Origin: Sporosarcina sp. NCCP-2716
GTDB lineage: Bacteria; Bacillota; Bacilli; Bacillales_A; Planococcaceae
Direction of reading: 5' to 3'
NCBI RefSeq assembly: GCF_023707985.1
Contig: NZ_BRCF01000006.1
Span: 1-64,000, forward strand
Length of the DNA stretch: 64,000 nucleotides
Below the pieces are notes generated by a model that saw nothing but the letters and a program-made list of their open reading frames with translations, had not been told where the DNA came from and ran no database searches. The position numbers and the translations under genes were made by a program. Positions 44,579 to 54,152 of this stretch are shown here, in pieces; the first letter of the stretch is position 1; each line of letters opens with the position of its first letter.

Positions 44579-45772
44579 ATGGCACTGACAACTGGAGAGA
44601 CGTTTTGGGATAAGACGGCAGAGGCGGCACGGACGTTTCCGCCGCTGCAGCAGAATGTACATACCGATGTGCTGGTCATCGGGGGAGGCATGTCCGGCAC
44701 GCTCACGGCACACGTTCTGGCGAAGGCCGGGAAACAAGTGACCGTCATCGACCGGGGAGCAGTCGGCGAAGGGAGCAGCAGTGCGAACACCGGCCTGCTG
44801 CAATATGCGAGCGACACGATGCTGTCCGAGTTCGTCGACAGGATCGGCGAGAAAGACGCCGTCCTGTTCTACCGGATGTGCCTGGAAGCGATGGATGAAC
44901 TGACGGAGCTGGCCGGTGAACTTCCGGATACCGCGGAATACCGGCTGCGTGACAGCATCTACTATGCGTCATCCGAAGAGGATGTCGATAAGCTGAAGAG
45001 GGAATACAGCTATTTGAAAAAGTACGATTTCCCTGCAGAGTATCTGAGCCATGCTGCACTGCAGGCGGAATACGGGGTGGACAAGCCGGCAGCTATCAGG
45101 ACATGGCATGACGCGGAAGTCAATCCGTACAGATTCATCCAGGCGGTCACCGAAAAGAATGTGCAGTTAGGTGTCTCCTATTATGAACAGACGGAAGCGG
45201 ATCTCCATTCATTGGAAGACCATATGATCCATACGGCTGCCGGGAACCGGATCTCGTACGGGGCGATGGTGCTCGCGACAGGTTACGGCACCGTCTTCGA
45301 GGAGATCGCCCATCTCGCTTCGATCACCCAGACGTTTGCTCTTGCGACCGAACCGCTGGAAGAACCGCTATGGACCGACCGGGTGATGGTGTGGGAAACG
45401 AAAAAGCCCTACTTGTATTTCCGGACAACGAAGGACGGCCGTATCATTGCAGGCGGGCTGGACGAAAAGTCGGATGCACTGCACGAAGACCCGTCAGTAA
45501 TCCGCAGCAAAGCGGAAGAGATCCTGAAGGAAGTGCAGGACATTTTCCCACAGGCGGATGTGAAAATCGCCGCTGCGTGGAATTCACTGTTCGGCGTGTC
45601 CCGGGACGGCCTGCCGTTCATCGGTCCTTCACAGTCCGGAGCCGACGTCTACTGCCTGCTCGGGTATGAAGGGAATGGCACCTGTTATTCGATGGCCGGA
45701 GCGAAGATCATCCTCGATCTGATCGACGGTGTGACGAACGAATACGCCGCCATCGTTGACCCTGGCCGGTAA
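44579..45772 (+). CDS. FAD-dependent oxidoreductase, DAO family
   Basis: A 397-aa flavoprotein with an N-terminal dinucleotide-binding motif (VLVIGGGMSGTLTAHVLAKAGK) and the DAO C-terminal segment (SRDGLPFIGPS, LLGYEGNGTCYSMAGAKII). It is of the glycine/D-amino acid oxidase type; many homologues in Bacillus are unnamed. The substrate is unknown. AAAGGGAG precedes the ATG. It begins 80 nt after the NCS2 gene and could share its transcript. Confidence 0.85.
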   Translation: MALTTGETFWDKTAEAARTFPPLQQNVHTDVLVIGGGMSGTLTAHVLAKAGKQVTVIDRGAVGEGSSSANTGLLQYASDTMLSEFVDRIGEKDAVLFYRMCLEAMDELTELAGELPDTAEYRLRDSIYYASSEEDVDKLKREYSYLKKYDFPAEYLSHAALQAEYGVDKPAAIRTWHDAEVNPYRFIQAVTEKNVQLGVSYYEQTEADLHSLEDHMIHTAAGNRISYGAMVLATGYGTVFEEIAHLASITQTFALATEPLEEPLWTDRVMVWETKKPYLYFRTTKDGRIIAGGLDEKSDALHEDPSVIRSKAEEILKEVQDIFPQADVKIAAAWNSLFGVSRDGLPFIGPSQSGADVYCLLGYEGNGTCYSMAGAKIILDLIDGVTNEYAAIVDPGR

Positions 45773-45798
45773 ATCCGTCTATCTGATCACCCATGAAA

Positions 45799-45843
45799 AA
45801 CATCCGGCAGTCCGCTTACGAGCGGACTGCCGGATGTTTTTTT
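45799..45843. terminator. Bidirectional terminator
   Basis: AACATCCGGCAGTCCGCT, loop, AGCGGACTGCCGGATGTTTTTTT. Confidence 0.93.
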
Positions 45844-46687
45844 AGAAGTTCAGGCCGGCGAACGTATTGCCGCCTTCGATCGTGCCGGTTTCGTATCCTT
45901 TTTCGAACCAGTCCTGTCGCTGCTTCGCTGAACCGTGCGTGAAACTTTCAGGGACGACATAGCCTTGCGCCCGGCGCTGGATCGTATCGTCACCGACAGC
46001 GCTCGCGGCCTGCAGGGCTTCCTGGATGTCGTCTTTTTCAAGGAGGTCCATGCTGCGCGCCCGGTTGGCCCACACGCCCGCGAAGTAATCCGCCTGCAGT
46101 TCAAGCCGTACGGAGTACTTGTTATATTCTTCTTTGCTCAGCCTGTTGCGGAGCACATTCATCTTGTCGGACGTGCCGAGCTGTTTCTGGACGTGGTGTC
46201 CGACTTCGTGGGCGATGACATACGCCATTGCGAAATCACCGGGTGCCTGGAACTCGTTCTTGAGTTCATCGTAGAAACTGAGGTCGATATATAATTTCTC
46301 GTCACCCGGACAGTAGAACGGGCCGACCGCGGAACTCGCGGTGCCGCATGCCGACTGGACACTCCCTGTGTACATGACAAGCGTCGGATTCCGGTACGTC
46401 ATCCCTTCTTCTGCAAATACTTCCGACCAGACGTCTTCCGTATCGGCCAGTACGACTTTCACGAAATCCGCATGGTCGTGTTCTTCCGCGGACTCCTCGT
46501 AAGGGGCTGAGGAACTGCCGCCGCCGTCCGACAATCCGCTGAGGATTTCAGATGGATCCCCGCCGAGGAACATGACGACCAGCAGGATGACCACGGTCCC
46601 GAGGCCTCCTCCGATGGCCAGGCCTCCTCCGCCGCCTCCTCGCCGGTCTTCAACATTTGTACTTTCTCTGCGTCCCCGCCATTTCAT
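45842..46687 (-). CDS. Neutral zinc metallopeptidase, YpfJ/KPN_02809 type
   Basis: A 281-aa protein. A Gly-rich stretch and one membrane segment (residues ~28-45) are followed by a peptidase domain with zinc motif AYVIAHEVGHHVQ near residue 160 and YDELKNEFQAPGDF. This is the PF04228 family, secreted or membrane-anchored and of unknown substrate. The ATG at 46687 is 8 nt after AAGGGG; an ATG two codons earlier lies too close to that site. Confidence 0.9.
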   Translation of the reverse strand: MKWRGRRESTNVEDRRGGGGGGLAIGGGLGTVVILLVVMFLGGDPSEILSGLSDGGGSSSAPYEESAEEHDHADFVKVVLADTEDVWSEVFAEEGMTYRNPTLVMYTGSVQSACGTASSAVGPFYCPGDEKLYIDLSFYDELKNEFQAPGDFAMAYVIAHEVGHHVQKQLGTSDKMNVLRNRLSKEEYNKYSVRLELQADYFAGVWANRARSMDLLEKDDIQEALQAASAVGDDTIQRRAQGYVVPESFTHGSAKQRQDWFEKGYETGTIEGGNTFAGLNF

Positions 46688-46747
46688 ACGCATAACCCCT
46701 TGCTGTATCAGTAGTATGTGTCTGCCTGCTTCCTATGTGCTATACCC

Positions 46748-46778
46748 AAAAAAGAGGCGCTCTATGCGCCCCGGGCCT
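46748..46778 (-). terminator. Terminator of tspO
   Basis: On the reverse strand: GGGGCGC, ATAG loop, GCGCCTC, then six T. Confidence 0.8.
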
Positions 46779-46779
46779 T

Positions 46780-47280
46780 TCAGCTGCGGTTCAATTTCCA
46801 GATGGAGTAGTTCAGCGTCCAGGCGAACGAAACCCAGCCGATATACGGAAGGAGCAGTTTGCCGGCAGCGGAATCGACTTTGTTGAATTCGTAGGCCGTC
46901 AGGGATATCATGGCGAGCAATGCGGTCATTTCGAGCAGTGCCGTTCCGCGCAGGTTCCACTTGAAGAACAGGAACGACCAGATATAATTCAGACCGAGCT
47001 GCAGTTCATAAGGGGTCAGTATCCCTTTTTTCTCCGCAGCGGGGGTTTTCCGTTCTGCGCGGTATTTCGCATACCCCATGATTCCGTAGAGGGCTGTCCA
47101 CGCAATCGGGAACACTGCCGGCGGCGGGCTGAATGACGGTTTTTCGAGCTTTGCATATTGCTGCTGGGTATTCCGGTTCGCGAGCCAGCCGGTGATGGAT
47201 CCCCCGATGACCGGGATCAGCACATTGGCAGCGAGTTTTTTCCAATCCGTCTGGGCAGGTGAAGCAGTTGGTGAATTCAC
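46780..47280 (-). CDS. tspO: TspO/MBR family protein
   Basis: A 166-aa, five-helix membrane protein. Family landmarks are GWLANRNTQQQYAKLEKPSFSPPPAVFPIAWTALYGIMGYA (split over helices 1-2) and QLGLNYIWSFLFFKWN. TspO proteins bind porphyrins and are linked to tetrapyrrole stress. The start seems to be GTG at 47280, 9 nt after AAGGAG. The next gene, ctaB, also belongs to heme metabolism but is divergent. Confidence 0.93.
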   Translation of the reverse strand: MNSPTASPAQTDWKKLAANVLIPVIGGSITGWLANRNTQQQYAKLEKPSFSPPPAVFPIAWTALYGIMGYAKYRAERKTPAAEKKGILTPYELQLGLNYIWSFLFFKWNLRGTALLEMTALLAMISLTAYEFNKVDSAAGKLLLPYIGWVSFAWTLNYSIWKLNRS

Positions 47281-47494
47281 GTTGATCGGCTCCTTTCAGT
47301 TACCTATCTGATTCCCGCTATCCGGTTTGCAAAACCAGGGAAGGGAGGAGGGTGCGATAGGTCAATGGTGAACTGGCTGAATCTGTCACATCTTTTTCAT
47401 TTCATCCCTTTCTGTTTTCGCCGAAAAGATGATATAGTAGGAAGAAGGAACGGACATTTTCACTTTCTTATCATTCTTCAAAGGATGCGGTCTT

Positions 47495-48412
47495 ATGCAG
47501 AAACCAATGGAGCGGACGCTCGAAAACGAACGGCACGTGTCTTCTTCACTTGCCAGCGATCTCAAATATTTGTTCAAAGGACCTGTGCTGGTGGCGAATG
47601 TGCTGCCTGTCTTTGCAGGTTTCTGGCTCGCCATCTACTTCTATGGCGGCACTTTTGCTGAATATATCTCCCTTTTCTTTTTGACCATGGCGGGAAGCAC
47701 GATGCTGATGGCAGGAGCACTTACGCTGAATAACTGGTACGAAGTGGACTTGGACCGGGTGATGGCGCGGACGCAGAAGCGGCCGACCGTAACGGGCAAC
47801 ATTTCCATGGAGACCATCCTGAAAATCGGGATTGTCCTCTCGGTGGCCGGCATCCTCATGCTGTACGCCGCGTCACCTGCAGCGGCGATCTATGGCTTCA
47901 TCGGCTGGTTCACGTATGTCGTGCTCTATACGATGTGGTCGAAACGGAAGTATACGCTGAATACGGTGATCGGCAGCGTGTCCGGGGCTGTTACGCCGCT
48001 GATCGGATGGGCTGCTGTCGGGCCGTCCTACCATATGGTGCCGATCGTGCTGGCAATCGTCCTGTTCATCTGGCAGATGCCGCACACATTCGCAATCGCC
48101 ATCAAGAAGGTCGATGAATACCGGGCGGCGGGTGTTGCGATGCTTCCGGTCGTCAAAGGGATCCCGATGACGAAGCGGCAGTCGATTGTCTACTCGGCCT
48201 GCCTGCTGCCGCTGCCGTTCTTCCTGGCAGCATTCGGCACAGGGTTCATCGTCCTCGTCTCACTTATGAATGTCGGCTTCCTCGCATTGTCGCTTGCCGG
48301 CCTTGCCATGAAAGATGATTACAAGTGGGCGCAGTGGATGTTTTTGTACTCAGTCAACTACATGACCATCTTCTTCATGTCGATGATTCTCATGACAACA
48401 TCTATTCTATAA
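47495..48412 (+). CDS. ctaB: Protoheme IX farnesyltransferase CtaB
   Basis: A 305-aa UbiA-family membrane enzyme that attaches a farnesyl tail to heme B, giving heme O for terminal oxidases. The motif ALTLNNWYEVDLDRVMARTQKRP near residue 75 (NxxxDxxxD type) and IWQMPHTFAIAIKKVDEY are diagnostic. AAAGGA precedes the ATG. The cta oxidase genes are not adjacent, so this may be the stand-alone copy (CtaO-like). Confidence 0.95.
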   Translation: MQKPMERTLENERHVSSSLASDLKYLFKGPVLVANVLPVFAGFWLAIYFYGGTFAEYISLFFLTMAGSTMLMAGALTLNNWYEVDLDRVMARTQKRPTVTGNISMETILKIGIVLSVAGILMLYAASPAAAIYGFIGWFTYVVLYTMWSKRKYTLNTVIGSVSGAVTPLIGWAAVGPSYHMVPIVLAIVLFIWQMPHTFAIAIKKVDEYRAAGVAMLPVVKGIPMTKRQSIVYSACLLPLPFFLAAFGTGFIVLVSLMNVGFLALSLAGLAMKDDYKWAQWMFLYSVNYMTIFFMSMILMTTSIL

Positions 48413-48417
48413 CGAAA

Positions 48418-48472
48418 AAAACGAGCGGGCAGGCTGTTCTCCTTGGACAGCCTGCCCGCTCGTTTTTTTGTA
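48418..48472. terminator. Bidirectional terminator, ctaB / ypsA
   Basis: ACGAGCGGGCAGGCTGT, loop, ACAGCCTGCCCGCTCGTTTTTTTG. Confidence 0.93.
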
Positions 48473-48473
48473 T

Positions 48474-49043
48474 TCAGAAGTCGTTGAAGGCATCCTGCTG
48501 TTCCCGCTGGATGTCTTCCGCGATCAGCTGCAGATCGTCTGCCGTGATCGTCAGGATTTCATACGGTTCGGTGTCCGCATACTTTTCCGCCATCCGCTTC
48601 ATGAATTTCGGGGAGCCGTCGTTCTCCTCGTCATAGACGATGAGCAGCCCGTCCGTCTTCCGCAGCAGGAATTTATCCCGCTCGATGAACTGCCAGGGCG
48701 CTTCGTACGGACGTTTCGTGAGACTCACTTCGAAATCCGCCAGCATCTGCAATTCCTCGTAATCTTGTTTCTTCGCATCATTCCAGTTTTTCTCCTGTTC
48801 CTGGAACGGGGTGATCAAAGCGAGCTGCAGAGCCGGGAATTCGTCCTGCAGGTCACCGGTCACCTGGCCGGCCCACGTCTCGACGCCGGGCTGACCGCTG
48901 ATCATGACCCATTCGAGACCATTTTCCGCAAGAGCCCGGAGCCGGTCGGTGATCGCTTTCTTGATGATGCCGATTCCCGGGTGTTTGGCGTCAAATATGC
49001 CGAGTTCATGCGGTTTGTAGCCGGTGATGACAACATGTTTCAC
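48474..49043 (-). CDS. ypsA: YpsA, SLOG-superfamily DUF1273 protein
   Basis: A 189-aa protein of the LOG/DprA-like SLOG fold, with GYKPHELGIF, MISGQPGVETWAGQV and KTDGLLIVYDEENDGSPKFM. YpsA of Bacillus and Staphylococcus is connected with cell division and stress. The start is GTG at 49043, 6-7 nt after GAGGGAT. It is 9 nt after the TetM-like gene on the same strand, so the two are likely co-transcribed. Confidence 0.92.
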   Translation of the reverse strand: MKHVVITGYKPHELGIFDAKHPGIGIIKKAITDRLRALAENGLEWVMISGQPGVETWAGQVTGDLQDEFPALQLALITPFQEQEKNWNDAKKQDYEELQMLADFEVSLTKRPYEAPWQFIERDKFLLRKTDGLLIVYDEENDGSPKFMKRMAEKYADTEPYEILTITADDLQLIAEDIQREQQDAFNDF

Positions 49044-49052
49044 GTCGATCCC

Positions 49053-51023
49053 TCATTTCTCCGCGCGTTCGCAGTGCATGGCCGCTTCTGCATCCTGCCA
49101 GCCGACAGCATATCCTTTTCCTTTGGCGCAGAAAACGGATGACGAACTGTACTCCGGATCGGCATCTTTGTCATAGCCGATCCTCTCGATCACTTCCTTC
49201 GGGTTATGGCAGGGACCATAGCCTCCGAATGTCAGTAAGAGCACCCCTTTGCCGCCCGTGTAGGATGCGAACTCTGTGCTGTAATCCATGAACGTCGCTG
49301 CCGGGACGGTGCCTGTCACCGTCACTGATTCCCCTGATGTCTCCGGGGGATCGAACGTTCCGTGTGCAGCCTGGATATCGGTCAGCACACGGCCGATCAG
49401 CTCTGTCCGGAGTTTGATCTTGAACTGGTAATACGGTTCGAGCAGCAGGTTGTCCGCCTGTTCCAGTCCCTGACGGAGCGCCCGGAAAAGGGCTTCCCGG
49501 AAATCACCGCCGGACGTATGTTCATTGTGTGCCCGTCCTGTCAGCAAGGTCACGTGCATGTCGGTGATCGGGGAGCCGGTGAGAAGCCCGTGATGATCGC
49601 GTTCGAAGAAGTGCTTTTCGATGACACGCTGATGGCCGGGTGAAAGGGCGTCCGTGTGGCAGACGGAAGAGAAGCGCAGACCGCTGCCGCGGGGAGCCGG
49701 TTCCAGCCGGACATGTACTTCCGCGTAATGCTTCAGCGGTTCGAAATGGCCGTATCCCGTCACAGGGGAAGCGATGGTCTCCTTGTAGAGGATGACCGGT
49801 TCACCGAATGTGACCGTCAGGCCGAAACGCTCGGCGGTGATCCGCTGCAGCACCTCCAGCTGGATGACCCCCATCACTTGGATTTCAATCTCCTGGCTGT
49901 GCTCACTCCAGCTGGCGCGGAGTGTCGGGTCTTCTGAATCGAGCATGCGGAACACCCGCCAGACGTCCCTGGCGGAAAGTGCAGGTGCGTGATGGACCGC
50001 CGCCTTCAGGGCGGGCACGGACGTGAGATCCGGGAGAGGATCCGCTGTGGAGGCAGCGCCGATCCTATCGCCTGCCGCAGCGCCGGACAATCCAAGAACG
50101 GCAACGATGTCTCCTGCTGCAGCTACCGGAACAGCCGTGAACTGGCTGCCGTTGTAGATGCGCAGCTGGGTGATTTTCTCCTCTTCGCCGCCAGCTGTCA
50201 GTTCATCCCGGACAGAAACCGTCCCGGCATGCAGTTTCAAGTACGTCATCCGGCGTCCATCGGCGTCATGGCGGATCTTATACACCGTTGCGGACAGCGG
50301 CTCCGCGTGCAGCAGTTCGTCATCCAGCCGCTCTGTCAGTGCGGAAAGTGCGCCGAAGAACGGGTCGACTCCCTCGTTGTGCAGCGCAGATCCGTATCCG
50401 CAGGGGAAGACGGCGCCACGGCGGACGAGGTCTGTCAGCGTCCGGAACCATATCCCTGCGTCATAGCCGGATTCCAAGTAATGCTCCAACAGCCTGTCAT
50501 CCCGCTCAGCGACCCACTCTGCAAGCTCTTCGGTCATCGTTCCGTCCGCATGCAGCTGATCCAGGTTGAAACAGTCAGGCGACAGTGAGCTCCTCACCTC
50601 ATCCAGCAGCCCTGCTGCGTCAGCTGTCTCCCGGTCCATTTTATTGAAGAACAGGAACGTCGGGATGTTGTATGCTCGCAGCAGCTCCCACACCCGTTCC
50701 GTATGTCCCTGGACACCGTCCGCAGCACTGATGAGCAGGATGGCGGAGTCCATGACAGTCAGGGCCCGTTCCATTTCCGGTGAGAAATCGGTATGGCCGG
50801 GCGTGTCGATCAGTGTGTAGGTATGATCCCCGTATCGGAGCTCTGCCTGTTCGGCAAATACCGTGATCCCCCGATCCCGTTCGACCGGGTGAATATCGAG
50901 GAATGCATCCTGATGATCGACCCGCCCGCGTTTCCTGATCTGATTCGTGTTGTACAGCAGCTGCTCGGAGAACGTCGTTTTACCGGCGTCCACGTGAGCT
51001 AGTATCCCGATTGTCTGTTTCAT
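49053..51023 (-). CDS. TetM/TetO-family translational GTPase (EF-G-like)
   Basis: A 656-aa paralogue of EF-G. The GTPase motifs AHVDAGKTTFSEQLLYNT, DTPGHTDF and FFNKMDRE open the protein; domains II, III, IV and V follow. The overall match is to tetracycline ribosomal protection proteins, but the domain-IV tip does not contain the TetM loop YSPVSTP: the aligned segment reads HNEHTSGGDFR. Resistance is therefore doubtful; it may be an intrinsic ribosome-release factor. The ATG at 51023 has GGGGAG 8 nt upstream; a longer frame to 51038 covers it. Confidence 0.85.
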   Translation of the reverse strand: MKQTIGILAHVDAGKTTFSEQLLYNTNQIRKRGRVDHQDAFLDIHPVERDRGITVFAEQAELRYGDHTYTLIDTPGHTDFSPEMERALTVMDSAILLISAADGVQGHTERVWELLRAYNIPTFLFFNKMDRETADAAGLLDEVRSSLSPDCFNLDQLHADGTMTEELAEWVAERDDRLLEHYLESGYDAGIWFRTLTDLVRRGAVFPCGYGSALHNEGVDPFFGALSALTERLDDELLHAEPLSATVYKIRHDADGRRMTYLKLHAGTVSVRDELTAGGEEEKITQLRIYNGSQFTAVPVAAAGDIVAVLGLSGAAAGDRIGAASTADPLPDLTSVPALKAAVHHAPALSARDVWRVFRMLDSEDPTLRASWSEHSQEIEIQVMGVIQLEVLQRITAERFGLTVTFGEPVILYKETIASPVTGYGHFEPLKHYAEVHVRLEPAPRGSGLRFSSVCHTDALSPGHQRVIEKHFFERDHHGLLTGSPITDMHVTLLTGRAHNEHTSGGDFREALFRALRQGLEQADNLLLEPYYQFKIKLRTELIGRVLTDIQAAHGTFDPPETSGESVTVTGTVPAATFMDYSTEFASYTGGKGVLLLTFGGYGPCHNPKEVIERIGYDKDADPEYSSSSVFCAKGKGYAVGWQDAEAAMHCERAEK

Positions 51024-51079
51024 CTTATTTCTCCCCATCCGCTAGATTCACATAGTCCAAGTATAGCATTTGCGGGTGA

Positions 51080-51436
51080 TCATAACGAATGCAAGAGGAA
51101 TGTGAAAGAAAAAACGGCAAGCCAGACGGCATGGAGGAACGTGACGGCACTGTAGGCGAGGAGGGCAGCGGTCAGGGCGATCCGGACAGCGGGTGAGGCA
51201 GGCATCCGCGGGGACAGCAGAAGCAAAATGAGGGGAGCCGCAAGTTTAACGGCGTAGAAGAGCATACGGCTTTCCTGATGGACGAGCGCCATCAGCACAT
51301 TCGCTTCTTCGATCAGCTGCATCCGGAGACCGGCATCCGTCGCGAACGCATCCGCTGTACAGAAGATGAGCAGCAGCATGCATTTCCATTGTATGGAACG
51401 GGGTACAACCCGGGACTGCATATACCCTTTGGTCAT
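51080..51436 (-). CDS. DUF5658-family membrane protein
   Basis: A 118-aa protein with three hydrophobic segments. The pattern F-C-T-A-D-A-F-A-T-D-A-G-L, followed by EEANVLM, resembles the DUF5658 motif (NxxDxxxT...EANPLM). AAGGAGG lies before the ATG at 51436. The function is unknown. The region upstream to 51535 is open in frame but belongs to the space before the next gene. Confidence 0.72.
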   Translation of the reverse strand: MTKGYMQSRVVPRSIQWKCMLLLIFCTADAFATDAGLRMQLIEEANVLMALVHQESRMLFYAVKLAAPLILLLLSPRMPASPAVRIALTAALLAYSAVTFLHAVWLAVFSFTFLLHSL

Positions 51437-51531
51437 CGGTTCCTCCTTCCCAGGCACAAATGCCTTTTCCATAAGGGTGGTCAGCCGATCCGGAAGGTAA
51501 ACAAAAAAAGACGGGCTGCAGAGGCAGCTCG

Positions 51532-52395
51532 TCAATGGATTGCGGATTTGAAGCGGGAGCCGTGGGTTTCCTGGGTGTCCATGATCGTCGTGAAAGCGGC
51601 AGGATCGATATCGTGCACGATCTGTTTCAGCTTCGTCAGCTCGAGCCGTGTGACGACGACATAGATGACATCCTTCTCATCATCACTGTAGCCGCCCCTG
51701 CCGTGCAGTTTCGTCACGGAGCGTCCGAGGCGGTGGCTGATGGCCGATGCCATCTCCTCGTATTCGTCCGATACGATGATTGCCGCTTTCGTTTCATCGA
51801 ATCCTTGGATGACTGCGTCGATCGCCTTCGAGGCAATGTAGTACGTCAAAATGGAATACATCGCTTTTTCAGGACCGAGGACAAACCCCGCCCACCCGAA
51901 GATGAAGATATTGAGGAACATGACGAACTCCCCGACCGAATAGGGGATCTTGCGCGTAAGCAGGATACCGAGGATTTCCGTGCCGTCGAGCGCACCGCCG
52001 TTCCGGATGACGATTCCGACACCTGCACCGAGGATGAGGCCGCCGAAAGCTGTAGCTAGCAGCGGATCCGTAACGAACGGGCCGACCGCTTTCAGGGGGA
52101 ATTCGATGATGGCGAGGAAAACGATGGCGAATGTCGACGAGATGAAGAAGTTTTTCCCGATATGCTTATAACCGAAAAACACGAATGGCAAGTTGAACAC
52201 CAAGATCAGGATACCGAACGGCAGGTCAGTTAAGTAATTCATGATGAGCGAGATGCCGATGATTCCGCCGTCAATGACGGAGTTCGGGATGAGGAACAGT
52301 TCGAGCGCAACCGCCGCAAGACCAGCGCCGACTGCAATATAGAAGAAGCGGAGGACCAAGTGCCGGAAAGACTCTTTTTTGTGTTCTTTTTTCAT
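51532..52395 (-). CDS. YitT-family membrane protein (DUF161/DUF2179), first copy
   Basis: A 287-aa protein with about five membrane helices (residues 15-180; [32 protein letters not shown]) and a C-terminal DUF2179 domain ([23 protein letters not shown], [11 protein letters not shown]). Its function is not established. A second member is at 59781. AAAGGTGG precedes the ATG at 52395. It is divergent from the second nhaC. Confidence 0.9.
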   Translation of the reverse strand: MKKEHKKESFRHLVLRFFYIAVGAGLAAVALELFLIPNSVIDGGIIGISLIMNYLTDLPFGILILVFNLPFVFFGYKHIGKNFFISSTFAIVFLAIIEFPLKAVGPFVTDPLLATAFGGLILGAGVGIVIRNGGALDGTEILGILLTRKIPYSVGEFVMFLNIFIFGWAGFVLGPEKAMYSILTYYIASKAIDAVIQGFDETKAAIIVSDEYEEMASAISHRLGRSVTKLHGRGGYSDDEKDVIYVVVTRLELTKLKQIVHDIDPAAFTTIMDTQETHGSRFKSAIH

Positions 52396-52502
52396 GAAAA
52401 GAAAGCCACCTTTTACGTGTTGGATACTGAAAAAGCTGTCAGAAAGAGGATGTGGGCTCTTTTTCCAGACAGAAAAGTTACAGCGCTTAATAAGTATACC
52501 AT

Positions 52503-52516
52503 TGAAACCGTTTACA
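52503..52516 (+). promoter_or_regulatory. CcpA cre site upstream of nhaC2
   Basis: TGAAACCGTTTACA agrees with cre consensus WTGNAANCGNWNNCA. It lies 10 nt before the -35 box. Confidence 0.72.
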
Positions 52517-52525
52517 AAAAAACTA

Positions 52526-52554
52526 TTGACAAAGGAAAAAAACGCGTTTATTAT
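52526..52554 (+). promoter_or_regulatory. SigA promoter of nhaC2
   Basis: TTGACA at 52526-52531, a 17-nt spacer, TATTAT at 52549-52554. Confidence 0.88.
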
Positions 52555-52562
52555 TCCAATAA

Positions 52563-52578
52563 CGACTATTAAGCGACA
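52563..52578 (+). promoter_or_regulatory. Candidate operator 1 of the cluster regulator
   Basis: CGACTATTAAGCGACA: two CGAC repeats 11 bp apart, one helical turn. 14 of 16 positions match the site at 55417-55432. It sits right at the expected transcription start, so bound protein would block nhaC2. Confidence 0.65.
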
Positions 52579-52617
52579 GTTGAATCTAGTCTGACATTTA
52601 GAGTGGGGTGGATGGAT

Positions 52618-54096
52618 ATGAGGGAGAAAAAAGTACGGGAAAAGCGCGAAATACATTTCGGGATGGCAATATTGCCGCTGGTGGTCATGATTGCAGTCAT
52701 GCTGGTGACCGTCGTCTGGCTGGAACAAGGCCCGCACATGCCGCTGATCCTCGGTACGTCCGTCGCGTCCATCGTTGCCTGGAAATATGGCTTCACGTGG
52801 AAAGAGATCGAGGAGATGATGTACAAAGGGATTCGCCTTGCACTTCCTGCGGTTGTCATCATCATGCTCGTCGGTCTGACGATCGGTGCATGGATGGGCG
52901 GCGGAATCGTCGCTACGATGATTTTCTACGGCCTGAAACTGATCACGCCGGCTTGGTTCCTTGTCGCGATCATGATCATCTGCTCCATTGTTTCCCTTGC
53001 GATCGGCAGTTCGTGGTCGACGATGGCGACGATCGGCGTCGCTGGTATGGGAATCGGCCTCAGTATGGGGATCCCGGCAGGAATGGTGGCGGGTGCGGTC
53101 ATTTCGGGAGCTTACTTCGGAGACAAAATGTCACCGCTTTCAGATACGACAAACCTGGCGTCCGGCCTGACGGGCACGGACCTGTTCGACCATATTAAAC
53201 ACATGCTGTACACGACGATACCTGCACTTCTGATCGCTTTCGGGGTCTTCACATTTCTCGGCCGCCGTTTCGCGGACGGCAACCTGGACATGGATAAGAT
53301 CACACAGACATCGAAAGTCATGCAGGAGAGCTTCCTGATTTCCCCGTGGCTGCTGCTCGTTCCATTGGCGGTCATCGTCATGGTGGCGATGAAAGTGCCG
53401 GCAGTGCCTGCGCTGATCGTCGGGATCATCATGGGCTTCCTCAGTCAGATCTTCATCCAGGGCGGAACTGTGACAGGCGCACTGACTGCACTGCAGGAAG
53501 GTTTCACCATCAAGACCGGCAATGAGCTTGTCGATAACCTGTTTGACGGCGGCGGACTCGATTCGATGATGTACACGGTTTCCATGACGATCGTCGCGAT
53601 GACGTTCGGCGGGATCCTCGAATACTCCGGCATGCTGAAGTCGATCATGGACCAGCTGCTGAAAGTCGTGAAATCGACAGCATCGCTCGTCATTTCGACG
53701 ATCGGCGCCTGTGTCATGACGAACGCGACGTGCGCAGAACAGTACATTTCAATCGTCGTGCCGTCCCGTATGTTCAGTCAGGCCTACAAAGACAAAGGTC
53801 TGAGCTCGAAGAACCTGTCGCGGGCATTGGAAGACGGCGGGACGCTGACGTCGGTCTTCATCCCGTGGAATACGTGCGGGGTGTTCATCCTCGGGACGCT
53901 CGGTGTCGGGGTAACGGAATACGGACCATATGCGATCATCAACTTCGTCGTTCCGATCTTGTCGATCTTGTATGCCATCACCGGGTTTACGATCGTCAAA
54001 ATGTCGGCAGATGAACGCGAGCGGATGGAAGCGCATGATGCGAAACTGCTCGCTGACCCGTCCATTGAAGACGAACAGATGCCTGCACATTCATAA
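52618..54096 (+). CDS. NhaC-family transporter, second copy
   Basis: A 492-aa, ~12-helix NhaC-family protein with the same core as the T-box-regulated copy: [47 protein letters not shown]. Its role is likely Na+- or H+-coupled exchange or uptake of a small carboxylate or amino acid. Its own promoter, a cre site and the candidate operator link it to the regulator and enzyme genes that follow. The ATG at 52618 is preferred; an ATG two codons earlier is possible. Confidence 0.9.
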   Translation: MREKKVREKREIHFGMAILPLVVMIAVMLVTVVWLEQGPHMPLILGTSVASIVAWKYGFTWKEIEEMMYKGIRLALPAVVIIMLVGLTIGAWMGGGIVATMIFYGLKLITPAWFLVAIMIICSIVSLAIGSSWSTMATIGVAGMGIGLSMGIPAGMVAGAVISGAYFGDKMSPLSDTTNLASGLTGTDLFDHIKHMLYTTIPALLIAFGVFTFLGRRFADGNLDMDKITQTSKVMQESFLISPWLLLVPLAVIVMVAMKVPAVPALIVGIIMGFLSQIFIQGGTVTGALTALQEGFTIKTGNELVDNLFDGGGLDSMMYTVSMTIVAMTFGGILEYSGMLKSIMDQLLKVVKSTASLVISTIGACVMTNATCAEQYISIVVPSRMFSQAYKDKGLSSKNLSRALEDGGTLTSVFIPWNTCGVFILGTLGVGVTEYGPYAIINFVVPILSILYAITGFTIVKMSADERERMEAHDAKLLADPSIEDEQMPAHS

Positions 54097-54097
54097 T

Positions 54098-54152
54098 GAA
54101 AAGCTGTCCAGCAGCCCGCTATCATAAGCGGGGCCGGACAGCTTTTTTTGTC
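54098..54152. terminator. Bidirectional terminator, nhaC2 / regulator
   Basis: AAAAGCTGTCC..CCCGCTT, loop, AAGCGGGGCCGGACAGCTTTTTTTG. Confidence 0.85.

Noticed and set aside
49053..51023. An acquired tetracycline-resistance element
   Set aside because: No mobile-element marks, normal composition, and the TetM domain-IV loop is missing.
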